From Clostridia bacterium (lineage in GTDB: Bacteria; Bacillota; Clostridia; Oscillospirales; CAG-272), in contig JAFUOQ010000012.1 in assembly GCA_017472695.1 (NCBI GenBank), positions 1 through 47,016 of the forward strand: 47,016 nt of DNA, in the 5' to 3' direction. The position numbers were made by a program, and so were the translations under genes. The notes under the pieces are model-generated. The model made no database searches. It had not been told where the DNA came from and saw only the letters and a program-made list of their open reading frames with translations. Shown here one piece after another: positions 1-8,352 of the stretch (position 1 is the first letter of the stretch; each line of letters starts with the position of its first letter).

Positions 1-16
1 ATAGCGTTTGTAGCAA

Positions 17-97
17 GTGGAAAAACAGAAGCGAAGCCATAGAGTTAGACGAGAAAATAATGAGAAAGATTTGGCGCGAAAGGAGGCAGTAATATAA
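17..97 (+). other. Short ORF fragment, probable relic of a mobile or foreign operon
   Basis: An open frame runs from a GTG at 17 to a TAA at 95-97 and encodes about 26 very basic residues (Arg, Lys and Glu rich). Its stop overlaps an ATG at 97 in a TAATG junction, and a strong AAGGAGG lies about 10 bases before that ATG, which is what a translationally coupled gene pair looks like. The downstream frame soon runs into sequence copied from the asd 3' end, so it cannot be an intact gene. I do not recognise the peptide. The small basic ORF and the coupling would fit a mobile-element operon, but that is inference. Confidence 0.3.
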
Positions 98-175
98 TGA
101 TATTACAACGACGTCAAGCCAAATGTTGCCATTATTTACCGAATAAAATATGGTTGAGCAATGTTTTGAAACGTT

Positions 176-227
176 CCCTTTCTTACTTGGTCGCCACAGC
201 ACCACAAGGTGATAGCGTTGTCAAATA
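176..227. repeat. Duplicated 52-base fragment of the asd 3' end
   Basis: These 52 bases are identical to 325-376, which lies inside the 3' end of the asd gene. Bases 1-15 also match 307-321, the stretch just before it in the intact gene. The window therefore starts in a second, broken asd 3' end, with about 160 unrelated bases (16-175) where the intact gene has only three. Confidence 0.75.
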
Positions 228-240
228 TAAATTCGCATAT

Positions 241-263
241 AAAAAGACGGTAGAAATACCGCC
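241..263 (-). terminator. Rho-independent terminator after asd
   Basis: Read on the minus strand, a seven-pair stem with one G-U pair (GGCGGTA / TACCGTC) around a four-base loop is followed by a run of five T. It lies about 15 bases beyond the asd stop and would end the hom-lysC-asd transcript. Confidence 0.75.
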
Positions 264-278
264 TTTATTATATCATTA

Positions 279-1280
279 TTATTTAATTAATTCTTCCGCA
301 ATTTGGATAGCGTTTGTAGCAGCACCCTTTCTTACTTGGTCGCCACAGCACCACAAGGTGATAGCGTTGTCAAATACAAGGTCCTTTCTGATTCTACCAA
401 CATAAACCAAATCTTGGTCAGATGTTACAAGAGGCATTGGATAAAGCTTGTTTTCGTTATCGTCATATAGCTTACAGCCTTTACCCTCTGCAACTGCGTT
501 TTTAACTTGGTCAACGGTTAAATTTTCTTCGGTAATTACAGTAACGGAGATTGAGTGTGAGCGAACAACAGGAACTCTTACACAAGTGCAAGTAACCTTT
601 AATTCTGGCAAGTGAAGGATTTTTCTGCCTTCGTTTTGCATCTTCATTTCCTCAGTTGTGTAGCCATTGTCGTTAAAGCCACCGATTTGAGGAATAACAT
701 TTTCTGCAATTTGATATTGGAAAACTTCACTTGTAATTTCGCTACCCTCAAGAAGCGCCTTTGTTTGAGCACGAAGCTCGACAGGTCCACCAGCACCAGC
801 ACCAGATGTTGCTTGATATGTGGAAGCAATCATCCCCTTGATGCTTGACAGCTTGTTGATTGCGTTTACAGCAACCAATGTGATTATAGTTGAACAGTTG
901 GGGTTAGCAATGATGCCCTTGTTTTTCTTAACATCCTCTGCATTGATTTCAGGAACTACAAGTGGAACATCGTCGCACATACGGAAAGCGCTGGAGTTGT
1001 CAACAAAAACCGCACCAGCCTTAACAATGTCAGGAGCAAACTCCTTTGCAATAGCATTTGATGCTGCACCAAGAACAATATCAAGTCCCTCAAATGCACC
1101 AACCTCTGCTAGCTTAACCTCTATTTCTTGACCCTTGAATGGAAGCTTTTTGCCAACACTACGTGCGCTAGCAAGTAAACGGAGCTCGCCGATAGGGAAG
1201 CTTCTTTCCTCAAGGATTTTCATCATTTCACGTCCTACAGCACCTGTTGCACCTAGGATACCTACATTATATGTTTTCAT
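279..1280 (-). CDS. asd: Aspartate-semialdehyde dehydrogenase
   Basis: This enzyme reduces aspartyl phosphate to aspartate semialdehyde with NADPH, the second step towards threonine, methionine and lysine. The 333-residue product has the usual family length. It opens with a Rossmann NADP-binding motif (GATGAVG, about residues 10-16) and carries the catalytic cysteine in NPNCST near residue 128. It is last in the minus-strand hom-lysC-asd operon: its ATG shares one base with the lysC stop (TAATG), so translation is probably coupled. A hairpin terminator follows. A fragment of its own 3' end is repeated at 176-227. Identification is firm from length, motifs and operon. Confidence 0.97.
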   Translation of the reverse strand: MKTYNVGILGATGAVGREMMKILEERSFPIGELRLLASARSVGKKLPFKGQEIEVKLAEVGAFEGLDIVLGAASNAIAKEFAPDIVKAGAVFVDNSSAFRMCDDVPLVVPEINAEDVKKNKGIIANPNCSTIITLVAVNAINKLSSIKGMIASTYQATSGAGAGGPVELRAQTKALLEGSEITSEVFQYQIAENVIPQIGGFNDNGYTTEEMKMQNEGRKILHLPELKVTCTCVRVPVVRSHSISVTVITEENLTVDQVKNAVAEGKGCKLYDDNENKLYPMPLVTSDQDLVYVGRIRKDLVFDNAITLWCCGDQVRKGAATNAIQIAEELIK

Positions 1281-2608
1281 TATTCTTCAACCTCGCTTAA
1301 GTTATATAGTACTTTGATTGTCTTTTTAAAGTTTCTGTCATTTACACCGATTATGATGTTAATTTCGTCAGCACCCTGCTCAATCATCTTAATATTGATA
1401 TCGTTTTCACCAAGAGCCTTAAATATTTTGCCCGCAATACCAATATTTGCTTGGAGCTTTCTACCAACAATAGCAATCAAGCTAATTTCATTGTCAATCT
1501 TAATTGAATCTGGAGCTAAAGCAGTATTTAGAGCAGCAATAAGCTCGTGCATACAATTTTCAATGTGAGACGATGCAATAACAACAGAGAAGCTGTCAAT
1601 ACTGCTTGGAATATGCTCAATTGGAATTCCAAAGCGCTCAAACACCTCAAGGGCACGTCTTACATAACCGATTTCATCATTCATTCTGCTTTTTGCAATT
1701 GTAATGATAGAGAAGTTTTTCTTACCTGAAATACCAGTGATAAAGTGAGAGCTTCTGTTGTCCTCGTCCTCATCAAAGCTTTCCATAATAAGAGTTCCGC
1801 GTGCGTTCATATCGTTTGTATTCTTGATATAAAGAGGAATGCTCTTTTGTCTTACAGGAAATACTGTTTCCTCGTGCAAAACATCAGCACCCATGTATGA
1901 AAGCTCACGAAGCTCGGCGAAAGTAACGTTTTCAATAGGTCTTGGATTATCAACAATTCTTGGGTCTGCAGTCATAATACCGGAAACGTCTGTCCAGTTT
2001 TCATACATGTCAGCATTTATAGCAGCAGCGGCAATAGCACCTGTAATATCAGAGCCACCACGAGAGAAGGTCTTGATGTTTCCATCAGGAGTAGCACCAT
2101 AGAAGCCCGGAATAACAATTCTTGGGTTGTTTTCAACAATTTCAGAAAGATTTTTGTATGAGCGGTCAAAATCAACCTTACCATTGAAGTTGAAAACAAG
2201 CCAGCTTGCACTATCAACAAATGTGTAGCCGAGATATTCAGCCATAAGTCTTGCGTTTAAATACTCACCTCTTGAAACAATGTAGTCAACGCTTGATTTC
2301 TTGTTAAGACCAGATGCAATCTTTTCAAATTCATATTCAAGATCTTGCTTAAGTCCACAGCCATTGTAGATTTCGCGATATCTTTCCTTGATTTTTTCAA
2401 ACATATCATCAACACCGATGCTATATTTGATATGTGCGTGGCAAACGTACAAAAGGTCGGTTACCTTTATATCCTCTTTAAATCTTTTGCCAGGGGCAGA
2501 AACAACAACAACCGCACGGGATTTGTCCGCCTCGACAATTTTTTTAACCTTGCTAAATGCTTCGGCGGAGGCAAGAGAAGAACCACCGAATTTAACTACC
2601 TTCAACAT
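1280..2608 (-). CDS. lysC: Aspartate kinase
   Basis: This kinase phosphorylates aspartate from ATP, the committed step of the aspartate family pathway. The 442-residue protein begins with the KFGGSS nucleotide-binding signature (residues 6-11) and contains the SRGGSDITG substrate motif in the middle. The last 150 or so residues form paired ACT-like regulatory domains, which in this family bind threonine or lysine, so feedback control is expected here. It is a monofunctional kinase, not fused to homoserine dehydrogenase. It starts three bases after hom and shares one base with asd, giving a compact three-gene operon. Confidence 0.97.
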   Translation of the reverse strand: MLKVVKFGGSSLASAEAFSKVKKIVEADKSRAVVVVSAPGKRFKEDIKVTDLLYVCHAHIKYSIGVDDMFEKIKERYREIYNGCGLKQDLEYEFEKIASGLNKKSSVDYIVSRGEYLNARLMAEYLGYTFVDSASWLVFNFNGKVDFDRSYKNLSEIVENNPRIVIPGFYGATPDGNIKTFSRGGSDITGAIAAAAINADMYENWTDVSGIMTADPRIVDNPRPIENVTFAELRELSYMGADVLHEETVFPVRQKSIPLYIKNTNDMNARGTLIMESFDEDEDNRSSHFITGISGKKNFSIITIAKSRMNDEIGYVRRALEVFERFGIPIEHIPSSIDSFSVVIASSHIENCMHELIAALNTALAPDSIKIDNEISLIAIVGRKLQANIGIAGKIFKALGENDINIKMIEQGADEINIIIGVNDRNFKKTIKVLYNLSEVEE

Positions 2609-2611
2609 AAA

Positions 2612-3760
2612 TTAGTCCTCAACACCCGCAAAGAATGCACGCGGGTCGCTTTCCAATATAGATTTTGCAAGTGAGTGCATAGCACTAACCTTCATTTTAT
2701 TAGTAATAATATAATAACTAGAATCAACACACTCGTAGCTATCGATCAAATCGCTCGCTGGTAGAGTATTTGCTCTTATATAATATTTTCGTTCACACTT
2801 TTCATTATCAACTGTATACTTTTTAGTGCGAACTGCAGATTCGCGACAGCCATCAACAATATCAGCAACGTCAGAGGCAAGTGCGTGACCAGTTGGATAT
2901 TTGCCTGCGCCTTGTCCGTAGAAGGAAAGACGACCAACACTCTCACCAAATAAGGAAATCATATTGAAATTCTTATTCACACTTGCTTCAAGTGCGGAGC
3001 TAGGAAGTAAAACAGGCTCAACAAATGATGAAATTGTTCCATCATCATTCTTAATACCGAAGCCCATATATCTAACTGTTTTATTAAATCTTTCCTTAAT
3101 ATATTCTATGTCGCTTTTTGTAATATTGCGAAGTGAGAAGGTTGAAACCTCCTTTTCCTCAACAATAGTATCAAAGGATAGAGAGGATGAGATTGCAGTT
3201 TTTCTTGCAACGTCGAGTCCGTCAATGTCAGCTGATGGATTTGCCTCTGCATATCCAAGCGCCTGTGCTTCATTTAAAACCTCATCAAAGTCACGCTTGT
3301 CCGTAATCATAGCATCCAAAATAAAGTTTGTTGTGCCATTCATAATGCCCATGATTTTAGTGATTTCATCACATTTTGCAGTACGCTTAAGGTTGTAGAG
3401 CCAAGGAATACCACCGCCAACCGAGGAGGTAAAGCGAAGAGTAACACCATTTTCGTTTGCTAATGTGTGAAGCTCATCAAAATATTCACAAATCAAATGC
3501 TTATTGGAGCTAACAACGTGCTTGCCGGCCTTTAGAGCTTTAACAACAAAGGTGTGGGCAGGCTCAAGACCACCAATAGCCTCGGCAACAACACCAATTT
3601 CACTATCATTTAAAATATCATCGTAGTTTGCGGTTAAAACATTGCCGAGCTCATCGTGTGGGCGAATATCAAGAACCTTCTTAACCTTGTATCCATTTTT
3701 GTTAAGAATTTCATAAGCCCCTGAGCCGACAACACCGTAACCGAGAATTGCGATTTTCAT
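2612..3760 (-). CDS. hom: Homoserine dehydrogenase with a shortened C-terminal tail
   Basis: This enzyme reduces aspartate semialdehyde to homoserine. The N-terminus has a Rossmann motif (GYGVVGSGA, about residues 7-15), followed by the homoserine dehydrogenase core with SSNKHL, the GIMNGTTNFIL motif and the DIDGLD segment. At 382 residues it is shorter than the roughly 430 of typical single-domain-plus-ACT enzymes. The last 60 or so residues keep two strand-like pieces (RKYYIRA and YYIITNK) but lack a recognisable DxPGxL ACT turn, so threonine feedback on this protein alone is doubtful. It is first in the minus-strand operon, divergent from thrC across 123 bases. Confidence 0.95.
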   Translation of the reverse strand: MKIAILGYGVVGSGAYEILNKNGYKVKKVLDIRPHDELGNVLTANYDDILNDSEIGVVAEAIGGLEPAHTFVVKALKAGKHVVSSNKHLICEYFDELHTLANENGVTLRFTSSVGGGIPWLYNLKRTAKCDEITKIMGIMNGTTNFILDAMITDKRDFDEVLNEAQALGYAEANPSADIDGLDVARKTAISSSLSFDTIVEEKEVSTFSLRNITKSDIEYIKERFNKTVRYMGFGIKNDDGTISSFVEPVLLPSSALEASVNKNFNMISLFGESVGRLSFYGQGAGKYPTGHALASDVADIVDGCRESAVRTKKYTVDNEKCERKYYIRANTLPASDLIDSYECVDSSYYIITNKMKVSAMHSLAKSILESDPRAFFAGVED

Positions 3761-3820
3761 ACAAATTTTGTCCTTCCCAAGAAATTTTTCAAAAAAATTG
3801 TGTTTTTATTTCAAAAACAC

Positions 3821-3849
3821 TTGTTTTTCTATGTGAAATAGTGTATCAT
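3821..3849 (+). promoter_or_regulatory. Sigma-A promoter for thrC-thrB-ACT
   Basis: A TTGTTT box at 3821 and TATCAT at 3844 are separated by 17 bases, 35 bases before the thrC ATG. A ribosome binding site AAGAGGT follows at about 3868. The hom promoter must lie in the same gap on the other strand, but I see no clear match for it. Confidence 0.6.
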
Positions 3850-3883
3850 ATATAAAAGAAAAAATCAAGAGGTATTTTAAAAA

Positions 3884-5380
3884 ATGTTATACTTATCTAC
3901 AAGAAATAATAAAATTTCCAAAAAGCCATCAGAGGCAGTGCTTGAGGGCATTGCAAAAGATGGTGGACTTTATATGCCAAAGTCCTTTGACGGCTGTGTT
4001 TTTCCTATGGAAAAGCTCACAAAAATGTCGAATAAGGAAATTTCAGCAACTGTTATTTCGCTCCTTTTTAGCGATGATAAAATGCTAGAAAACAAGGATG
4101 GAGAGCTTGCAGGCGCATATGAGCTTGTTAGCCGTGCATATGATGGAAAATTTGATAATGAGGATTTTGCTCCTTTGTCAAAGGTTGATGATGCATATGT
4201 TATGGAATTATATCACGGTCCAACCTGCGCGTTTAAGGATGTTGCACTTCAGCTTCTTCCACAGCTTGTTTCCTCTGCTAAAAAAGCAACCAATATGAAG
4301 GATGAGATAGTTATTTTAACCGCGACCAGTGGAGATACCGGAAGTGCTGCACTATCAGGCTTTTCAGGTGTTGATGGCGTTAAGATAATTGTTTTCTATC
4401 CAAGAAAGGGAATTAGCGCAGTGCAAGAGCGCCAAATGGTGTCCGTTGATGGCAAAAACACATGCGTTTGCTCGGTTGGTGGTAACTTTGACGATGCTCA
4501 AAGCGGTGTTAAAAACATTTTTGCTAACCTAAAATTGCCAGATGGCGTTAAGCTATCAAGTGCCAACTCTATAAATATAGGTAGACTTGCTCCTCAAGTA
4601 GCATATTACTTCAAGGCTTATCGTGATTTACTCTTGAATGGAGAAATCAAAATGGGTGACAAGGTTAATTTTGTTGTTCCAACTGGTAACTTTGGAGATA
4701 TTTTAGCTGGCTACTTTGCAAAGAAAATGGGACTTTCGGTTGGCAAGCTCGTTTGCGCTTCAAATGCAAACAAGGTATTGACAGATTTCTTTGAAAATGG
4801 CGTATATAATAAAAATAGAAGCTTCTATATCACAAATTCACCATCAATGGATATTTTAATTTCCTCAAACCTTGAAAGACTTCTTTACCTCACCTGCGGA
4901 GATGAGAAGTGCGCTAGCTATATGGCACAATTAAAGGAAAACGGCGAATATAAGCTTGAAAAGGATGAGCTTGATAAAATAAAATCAGAGTTTGAAGCAG
5001 GGTTCAGTGATAATGAAGAAACAATAAAAACAATCAAGGACGTGTACGAAAATCACGGATATTTGATGGATACACACACAGCAGTTGCTTGGAATGTGTA
5101 TGAAAAATGGGTAAAGGAAAGTGGCAATAAGGACAAAACGGTTGTTCTTTCTACCGCATCTCCATATAAGTTTTCAAATAGTGTAATGAATGCACTAGGA
5201 AAAGAGTATGATAGTGAGTTTGATGCTTTAAGCAAGCTTCACGCATACACAGGAGCAAAAATTCCTAATTCTCTTGTAAATATTGAAAATAAGCCAGTCT
5301 TCCACAATGTAACAGTTGAAAAGGACGATATGCTTGAATTTGTTAATAAAATGGTAAACACAAAGGTTTGGAACGACTAA
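3884..5380 (+). CDS. thrC: Threonine synthase
   Basis: A PLP enzyme that converts O-phosphohomoserine to threonine, the last step of the pathway. At 498 residues it belongs to the longer class of threonine synthase, which starts with a separate N-terminal domain (YLSTR at residues 3-7). The PLP lysine lies in GPTCAFKD (about residues 112-119), the TSGDTGSAAL phosphate-binding loop follows, and the SANSINIGR segment is intact. The ATG at 3884 follows an AAGAGGT site. It heads the plus-strand operon: thrB begins seven bases after its stop. Confidence 0.96.
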   Translation: MLYLSTRNNKISKKPSEAVLEGIAKDGGLYMPKSFDGCVFPMEKLTKMSNKEISATVISLLFSDDKMLENKDGELAGAYELVSRAYDGKFDNEDFAPLSKVDDAYVMELYHGPTCAFKDVALQLLPQLVSSAKKATNMKDEIVILTATSGDTGSAALSGFSGVDGVKIIVFYPRKGISAVQERQMVSVDGKNTCVCSVGGNFDDAQSGVKNIFANLKLPDGVKLSSANSINIGRLAPQVAYYFKAYRDLLLNGEIKMGDKVNFVVPTGNFGDILAGYFAKKMGLSVGKLVCASNANKVLTDFFENGVYNKNRSFYITNSPSMDILISSNLERLLYLTCGDEKCASYMAQLKENGEYKLEKDELDKIKSEFEAGFSDNEETIKTIKDVYENHGYLMDTHTAVAWNVYEKWVKESGNKDKTVVLSTASPYKFSNSVMNALGKEYDSEFDALSKLHAYTGAKIPNSLVNIENKPVFHNVTVEKDDMLEFVNKMVNTKVWND

Positions 5381-5386
5381 AGCACT

Positions 5387-6265
5387 ATGGACAAGATAAA
5401 GGTAAAGGTTCCCGCAACTAGCGCAAACCTCGGCTCTGGCTTTGACTGTGTGGGAATTGCATATGAGCTATATAATGTCTTTGAATTTGAAAAAATAGAC
5501 ACAGGGCTTGAGATTTTAGGGTGCGAGCCAAAATACGCAACCGAGGAAAACCTAGCATATGTGGCATATCGCACTGTTTGTAAAAGAATAGGCGTCAATC
5601 CATCAGTTAGAATTACTATTTTAGAAACAAATGTACCAAATTCGCGTGGGCTTGGCTCATCTGCTACCTTCATTTGTGCAGGTGCGTTTGCTGCTTATAG
5701 GCTACACGAAAACGCGCTTTCTCACGAGGACGTGTTAGAAATTTGCACTGAAATTGAAGGACACCCAGACAATATTGCTCCTGCGCTTTACGGCTCGCTT
5801 TGCTCGGCTGTTATGGAAAAGGAATTTACAAAGGCAGTTAAGTTTAACGTATCTGAAAAAATTCATTTTACAGTTTTAATTCCTGATTTTCAGGTTAAAA
5901 CCGAGGATGCGCGCCATCAGCTCCCAGAATTTGTCGAGAGGAACGACGCCGTTTACAATATGTCACGAGTGGCTCTTTTGCCATATGCGTTTGAAAATGG
6001 CGATTTTGACCTTTTGAGAATTGTCACAAAGGACAGAATACATCAAAAATATAGAAAAAAGCTTTTTAAAAACATAGACGACATTAAAAAGGCGGCTTAC
6101 TCGTGCGGCGCTGAATCATTTGTAATCAGCGGTGCAGGCTCAACCTGTCTTTGTATGTCACAAAAACCAATAGCAAATGATCTTAACAAAATAATCAAAA
6201 ATATGCCCAATGGCTGGATAGCCACAGAACTTAAAATTTCCAAGGACGGAACTAAAGAGGTATAA
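5387..6265 (+). CDS. thrB: Homoserine kinase
   Basis: A GHMP-family kinase that phosphorylates homoserine for threonine synthase. The 292-residue length is normal. The N-terminal KVPATSANLGSGFDC substrate motif and the phosphate loop PNSRGLGSSAT (about residues 86-96) are both complete, and a Gly-rich SGAGST motif lies near the C-terminus as expected. It sits six bases after thrC and one base before the ACT-domain gene, so the three genes are probably one transcript. Confidence 0.96.
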   Translation: MDKIKVKVPATSANLGSGFDCVGIAYELYNVFEFEKIDTGLEILGCEPKYATEENLAYVAYRTVCKRIGVNPSVRITILETNVPNSRGLGSSATFICAGAFAAYRLHENALSHEDVLEICTEIEGHPDNIAPALYGSLCSAVMEKEFTKAVKFNVSEKIHFTVLIPDFQVKTEDARHQLPEFVERNDAVYNMSRVALLPYAFENGDFDLLRIVTKDRIHQKYRKKLFKNIDDIKKAAYSCGAESFVISGAGSTCLCMSQKPIANDLNKIIKNMPNGWIATELKISKDGTKEV

Positions 6266-6266
6266 T

Positions 6267-6704
6267 ATGAGAAGTAAATATTTGCTTGTTGACAGAGAAA
6301 TGCTACCAGAGTGCTATTTGAAGGTAATGGATGCAAAGGAGCTTATTTTGAGCGGAAAGGCGAAGGACGTTAGCGATGCTTGCAAAATGCTTGGCGTTGC
6401 GAGAAGCACTTATTATAAATATAAGGACTACGTTTTTGCACCAAATACTGACACAGAGTGCCGAAAAGCTGTAATTTCCTTTTCGCTTTATCATAAATCA
6501 GGGCTTTTATCCGAGGCTCTTAATACACTCTCAAATGCAGGTGCTAACATTCTTACTATTACCCAAAATCTACCCGTTAATCAAAGGGCAAATGTGGTAA
6601 TTTCTATGGATGTTTCCCATTTGGTTGGAGACATTTCTGCCCTTCTTGACCTTTTAGGCAATATAGATGGTGTTAGCTCGACAAAGCTTTTAGCTATTGA
6701 ATGA
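6267..6704 (+). CDS. ACT-domain regulatory protein, PheB/UPF0735-like
   Basis: A 145-residue protein with a helix-turn-helix-like N-terminal half (a DVSDACKMLGVARSTYYKYKD-type segment at about residues 34-54) and a C-terminal ACT domain (about residues 70-145, with the GLLSEALNTLSNAGANI turn). ACT domains bind amino acids. The family is usually named PheB or UPF0735 and its role is poorly settled. Here it ends the thrC-thrB operon one base after thrB, which suggests threonine-linked sensing instead of a phenylalanine role. It could complement the shortened tail of homoserine dehydrogenase, but that is inference. Confidence 0.85.
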   Translation: MRSKYLLVDREMLPECYLKVMDAKELILSGKAKDVSDACKMLGVARSTYYKYKDYVFAPNTDTECRKAVISFSLYHKSGLLSEALNTLSNAGANILTITQNLPVNQRANVVISMDVSHLVGDISALLDLLGNIDGVSSTKLLAIE

Positions 6705-6711
6705 TTTTTAT

Positions 6712-6744
6712 AAGTCTCACAAATGTGGGACTTGCTTTTCTTTT
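6712..6744 (+). terminator. Terminator after the thr operon
   Basis: A ten-pair stem (AAGTCTCACA / TGTGGGACTT, one T-G pair) with a two-base loop, followed by a T-rich tract. It begins eight bases after the ACT gene and separates the operon from the lipoprotein gene. Confidence 0.8.
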
Positions 6745-6753
6745 GCTTCTTTG

Positions 6754-6782
6754 TTGATATGTAAATTTAAATATGCTAAAAA
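6754..6782 (+). promoter_or_regulatory. Promoter for the 6811 lipoprotein
   Basis: TTGATA at 6754 and TAAAAA at 6777 are 17 bases apart, with a TGC extension before the -10 box. The AGGAG site follows at about 6799. Confidence 0.5.
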
Positions 6783-6810
6783 TATTAGCAAAATAATTAG
6801 GAGACCATAT

Positions 6811-8211
6811 ATGAAAAGAATATTGACTGCTTTTTCCGTGATTTTATGCTTGATTTTCGCTTTTTCACTTACTTCATGTGGGGACAAATCAAACGATGAT
6901 AATGGAGAAAATCAAAATACTGCCGTAATTATGCTATACTTAAATGGTGGTAGCTTGTCAGAGGATGGGCAAACAAAATATGTTTTAGAGCTGGACTCAA
7001 GCCTTAAAACCTTGGAAATACCAACAAAAGAGGGATATCTTTTTAATGGTTGGAAGGTGAATGGAGAATTTGTTTCATTTCCACATACAGTAACAGGTGA
7101 TGCTGTTTTTGTTGCTGAATGGAAAAGCATAAAGGCTGACACTGATACCGATATTGAAACTAATACAGATACAGACACAGAAACAAATACAGATACCGAA
7201 ACTAATACTGAAGCTGAAACCAATACAGATACCCAAACCGATACAAGCACTGATACTAGTGCCGATGCCGATGTAAATGTAGAGGAGTGCGAGCACAATT
7301 TCGATAATTGGGTAGTAACTGTGCGCCCAAACTGTGCTGGTATTGGGGAGGAAGCAAGAACCTGTTTGATTTGTGGCAAGGTAGAAACAGCGGTTATCAA
7401 TGACGAAACAGGTGGAATCTGTAATTACACCTCTTGGGTTGTAGCGAAAACAGCCGGATGCCTGGACAAGGGCTTAAACGTTCGTATTTGCAAGGTGTGT
7501 GAGAGCGTAGAAACAAGAGAAATTTCAACAATTACACACGAGGAATCTGATTGGACAATTACAACAGAGCCAACCTGCCTTGAGGATGGAGTTGAAACCT
7601 GCAACTGCCGTTGTGAGCAAACAAGAACAGCAAAGGCTCTCGGACACAACATAGAGACAGCCCCGGGAGAAGCACCTACAGAAACAAGTGAGGGCATTAC
7701 ATCTTACTGGACATGCACTAGATGTAAAATTGAGGGTGGAGACGAAATAGTAGGAAATCTTTCAACTGTTTCAAATGTAGCCTCTGGTGCAATATATTCA
7801 CACAATGCAACTGATTATTGGGCTTTTGACCCTAAATGTTTATATGACGGCAAGGAGGGGCATGGTACACGTTCACCAAAGGGTGGTAACTATTCTATCT
7901 TTTTGGACTATGAGCTTGAACAATATGTAACAACATTTAAGCTAAAATGCAATGGCGGAGGAACACTTTCCTCAGGCTCTACCGATCTTGTGTATAATAT
8001 TAAAAACATTTCTATTAATTTTTACAGTGTTAATGGCGAAATGGTATATACTACAGGGAAAACCGATGTATCAAGCTCGGAATATATTGAGTGCGAAGTA
8101 AATGAATTTGTAACAAGAATTGAAATTCAAATATTTGGTGGTAGTCATGGTGGAAGTGAGTTCTTGTGGGAGCTATATGTAATGGCACCTACAACTTACT
8201 CAAGTAAATAA
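6811..8211 (+). CDS. Surface lipoprotein with B-repeat, Thr-rich linker, Cys modules and discoidin-like domain
   Basis: The start is the ATG at 6811, which follows AGGAG; the frame stays open upstream but has no signal there. The 466-residue product has a lipoprotein signal ending in LTSC (Cys23), so it should be anchored outside the membrane. Residues 38-105 form an InlB-type B-repeat (YLNGG ... GYLFNGWKVNGE ... FVAEWK). Residues 110-150 are a Thr linker of TDTDIETNT type. Residues about 155-305 hold Cys-rich modules (C-x2-C pairs with W and H). Residues about 318-466 look like a discoidin or F5/8-type beta-sandwich (YWAFDPKCLYDGKEG). The architecture suggests surface or carbohydrate binding. 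No enzyme motif is visible. The neighbour at 8353 shares the plan. Confidence 0.85.
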   Translation: MKRILTAFSVILCLIFAFSLTSCGDKSNDDNGENQNTAVIMLYLNGGSLSEDGQTKYVLELDSSLKTLEIPTKEGYLFNGWKVNGEFVSFPHTVTGDAVFVAEWKSIKADTDTDIETNTDTDTETNTDTETNTEAETNTDTQTDTSTDTSADADVNVEECEHNFDNWVVTVRPNCAGIGEEARTCLICGKVETAVINDETGGICNYTSWVVAKTAGCLDKGLNVRICKVCESVETREISTITHEESDWTITTEPTCLEDGVETCNCRCEQTRTAKALGHNIETAPGEAPTETSEGITSYWTCTRCKIEGGDEIVGNLSTVSNVASGAIYSHNATDYWAFDPKCLYDGKEGHGTRSPKGGNYSIFLDYELEQYVTTFKLKCNGGGTLSSGSTDLVYNIKNISINFYSVNGEMVYTTGKTDVSSSEYIECEVNEFVTRIEIQIFGGSHGGSEFLWELYVMAPTTYSSK

Positions 8212-8231
8212 AATTCGACAAAAATTACAAA

Positions 8232-8258
8232 AAGCAGGGACAAAAACCCCTGTTTTTT
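8232..8258 (+). terminator. Terminator after the 6811 lipoprotein
   Basis: A CAGGG / CCCTG stem around an A-rich loop, followed by TTTTTT, about 20 bases after the stop codon. Confidence 0.7.
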
Positions 8259-8291
8259 ATATTATTTGTATAAAACAACCATCTTTTTGTG

Positions 8292-8320
8292 TTGACAAGT
8301 AATATAAAAAATGATACAAT
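8292..8320 (+). promoter_or_regulatory. Near-consensus promoter for the 8353 lipoprotein
   Basis: TTGACA at 8292, a 17-base spacer and TACAAT at 8315, 33 bases before the ATG, with a GGAGG site at about 8340. The two lipoprotein genes are thus transcribed separately. Confidence 0.8.
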
Positions 8321-8352
8321 AAAGGGGAAGAAAAAAATCGGAGGAATATACA

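Noticed and set aside
97-405. Plus-strand frame of 102 codons at the left edge
   Set aside because: Most of it is the antisense of asd and of the duplicated asd fragment; only its first bases may be a relic.
3761-3883. Threonine attenuator or riboswitch between hom and thrC
   Set aside because: No Thr/Ile-rich leader peptide and no convincing structured leader in the 123 bases; only a promoter is supported.
6912-7400. Minus-strand Ser-Val repeat proteins over the Thr-rich linkers, also at 8262-8606 and 14642-14848
   Set aside because: They are antisense readings of the Thr-Glu repeats, without start signals or ribosome sites.
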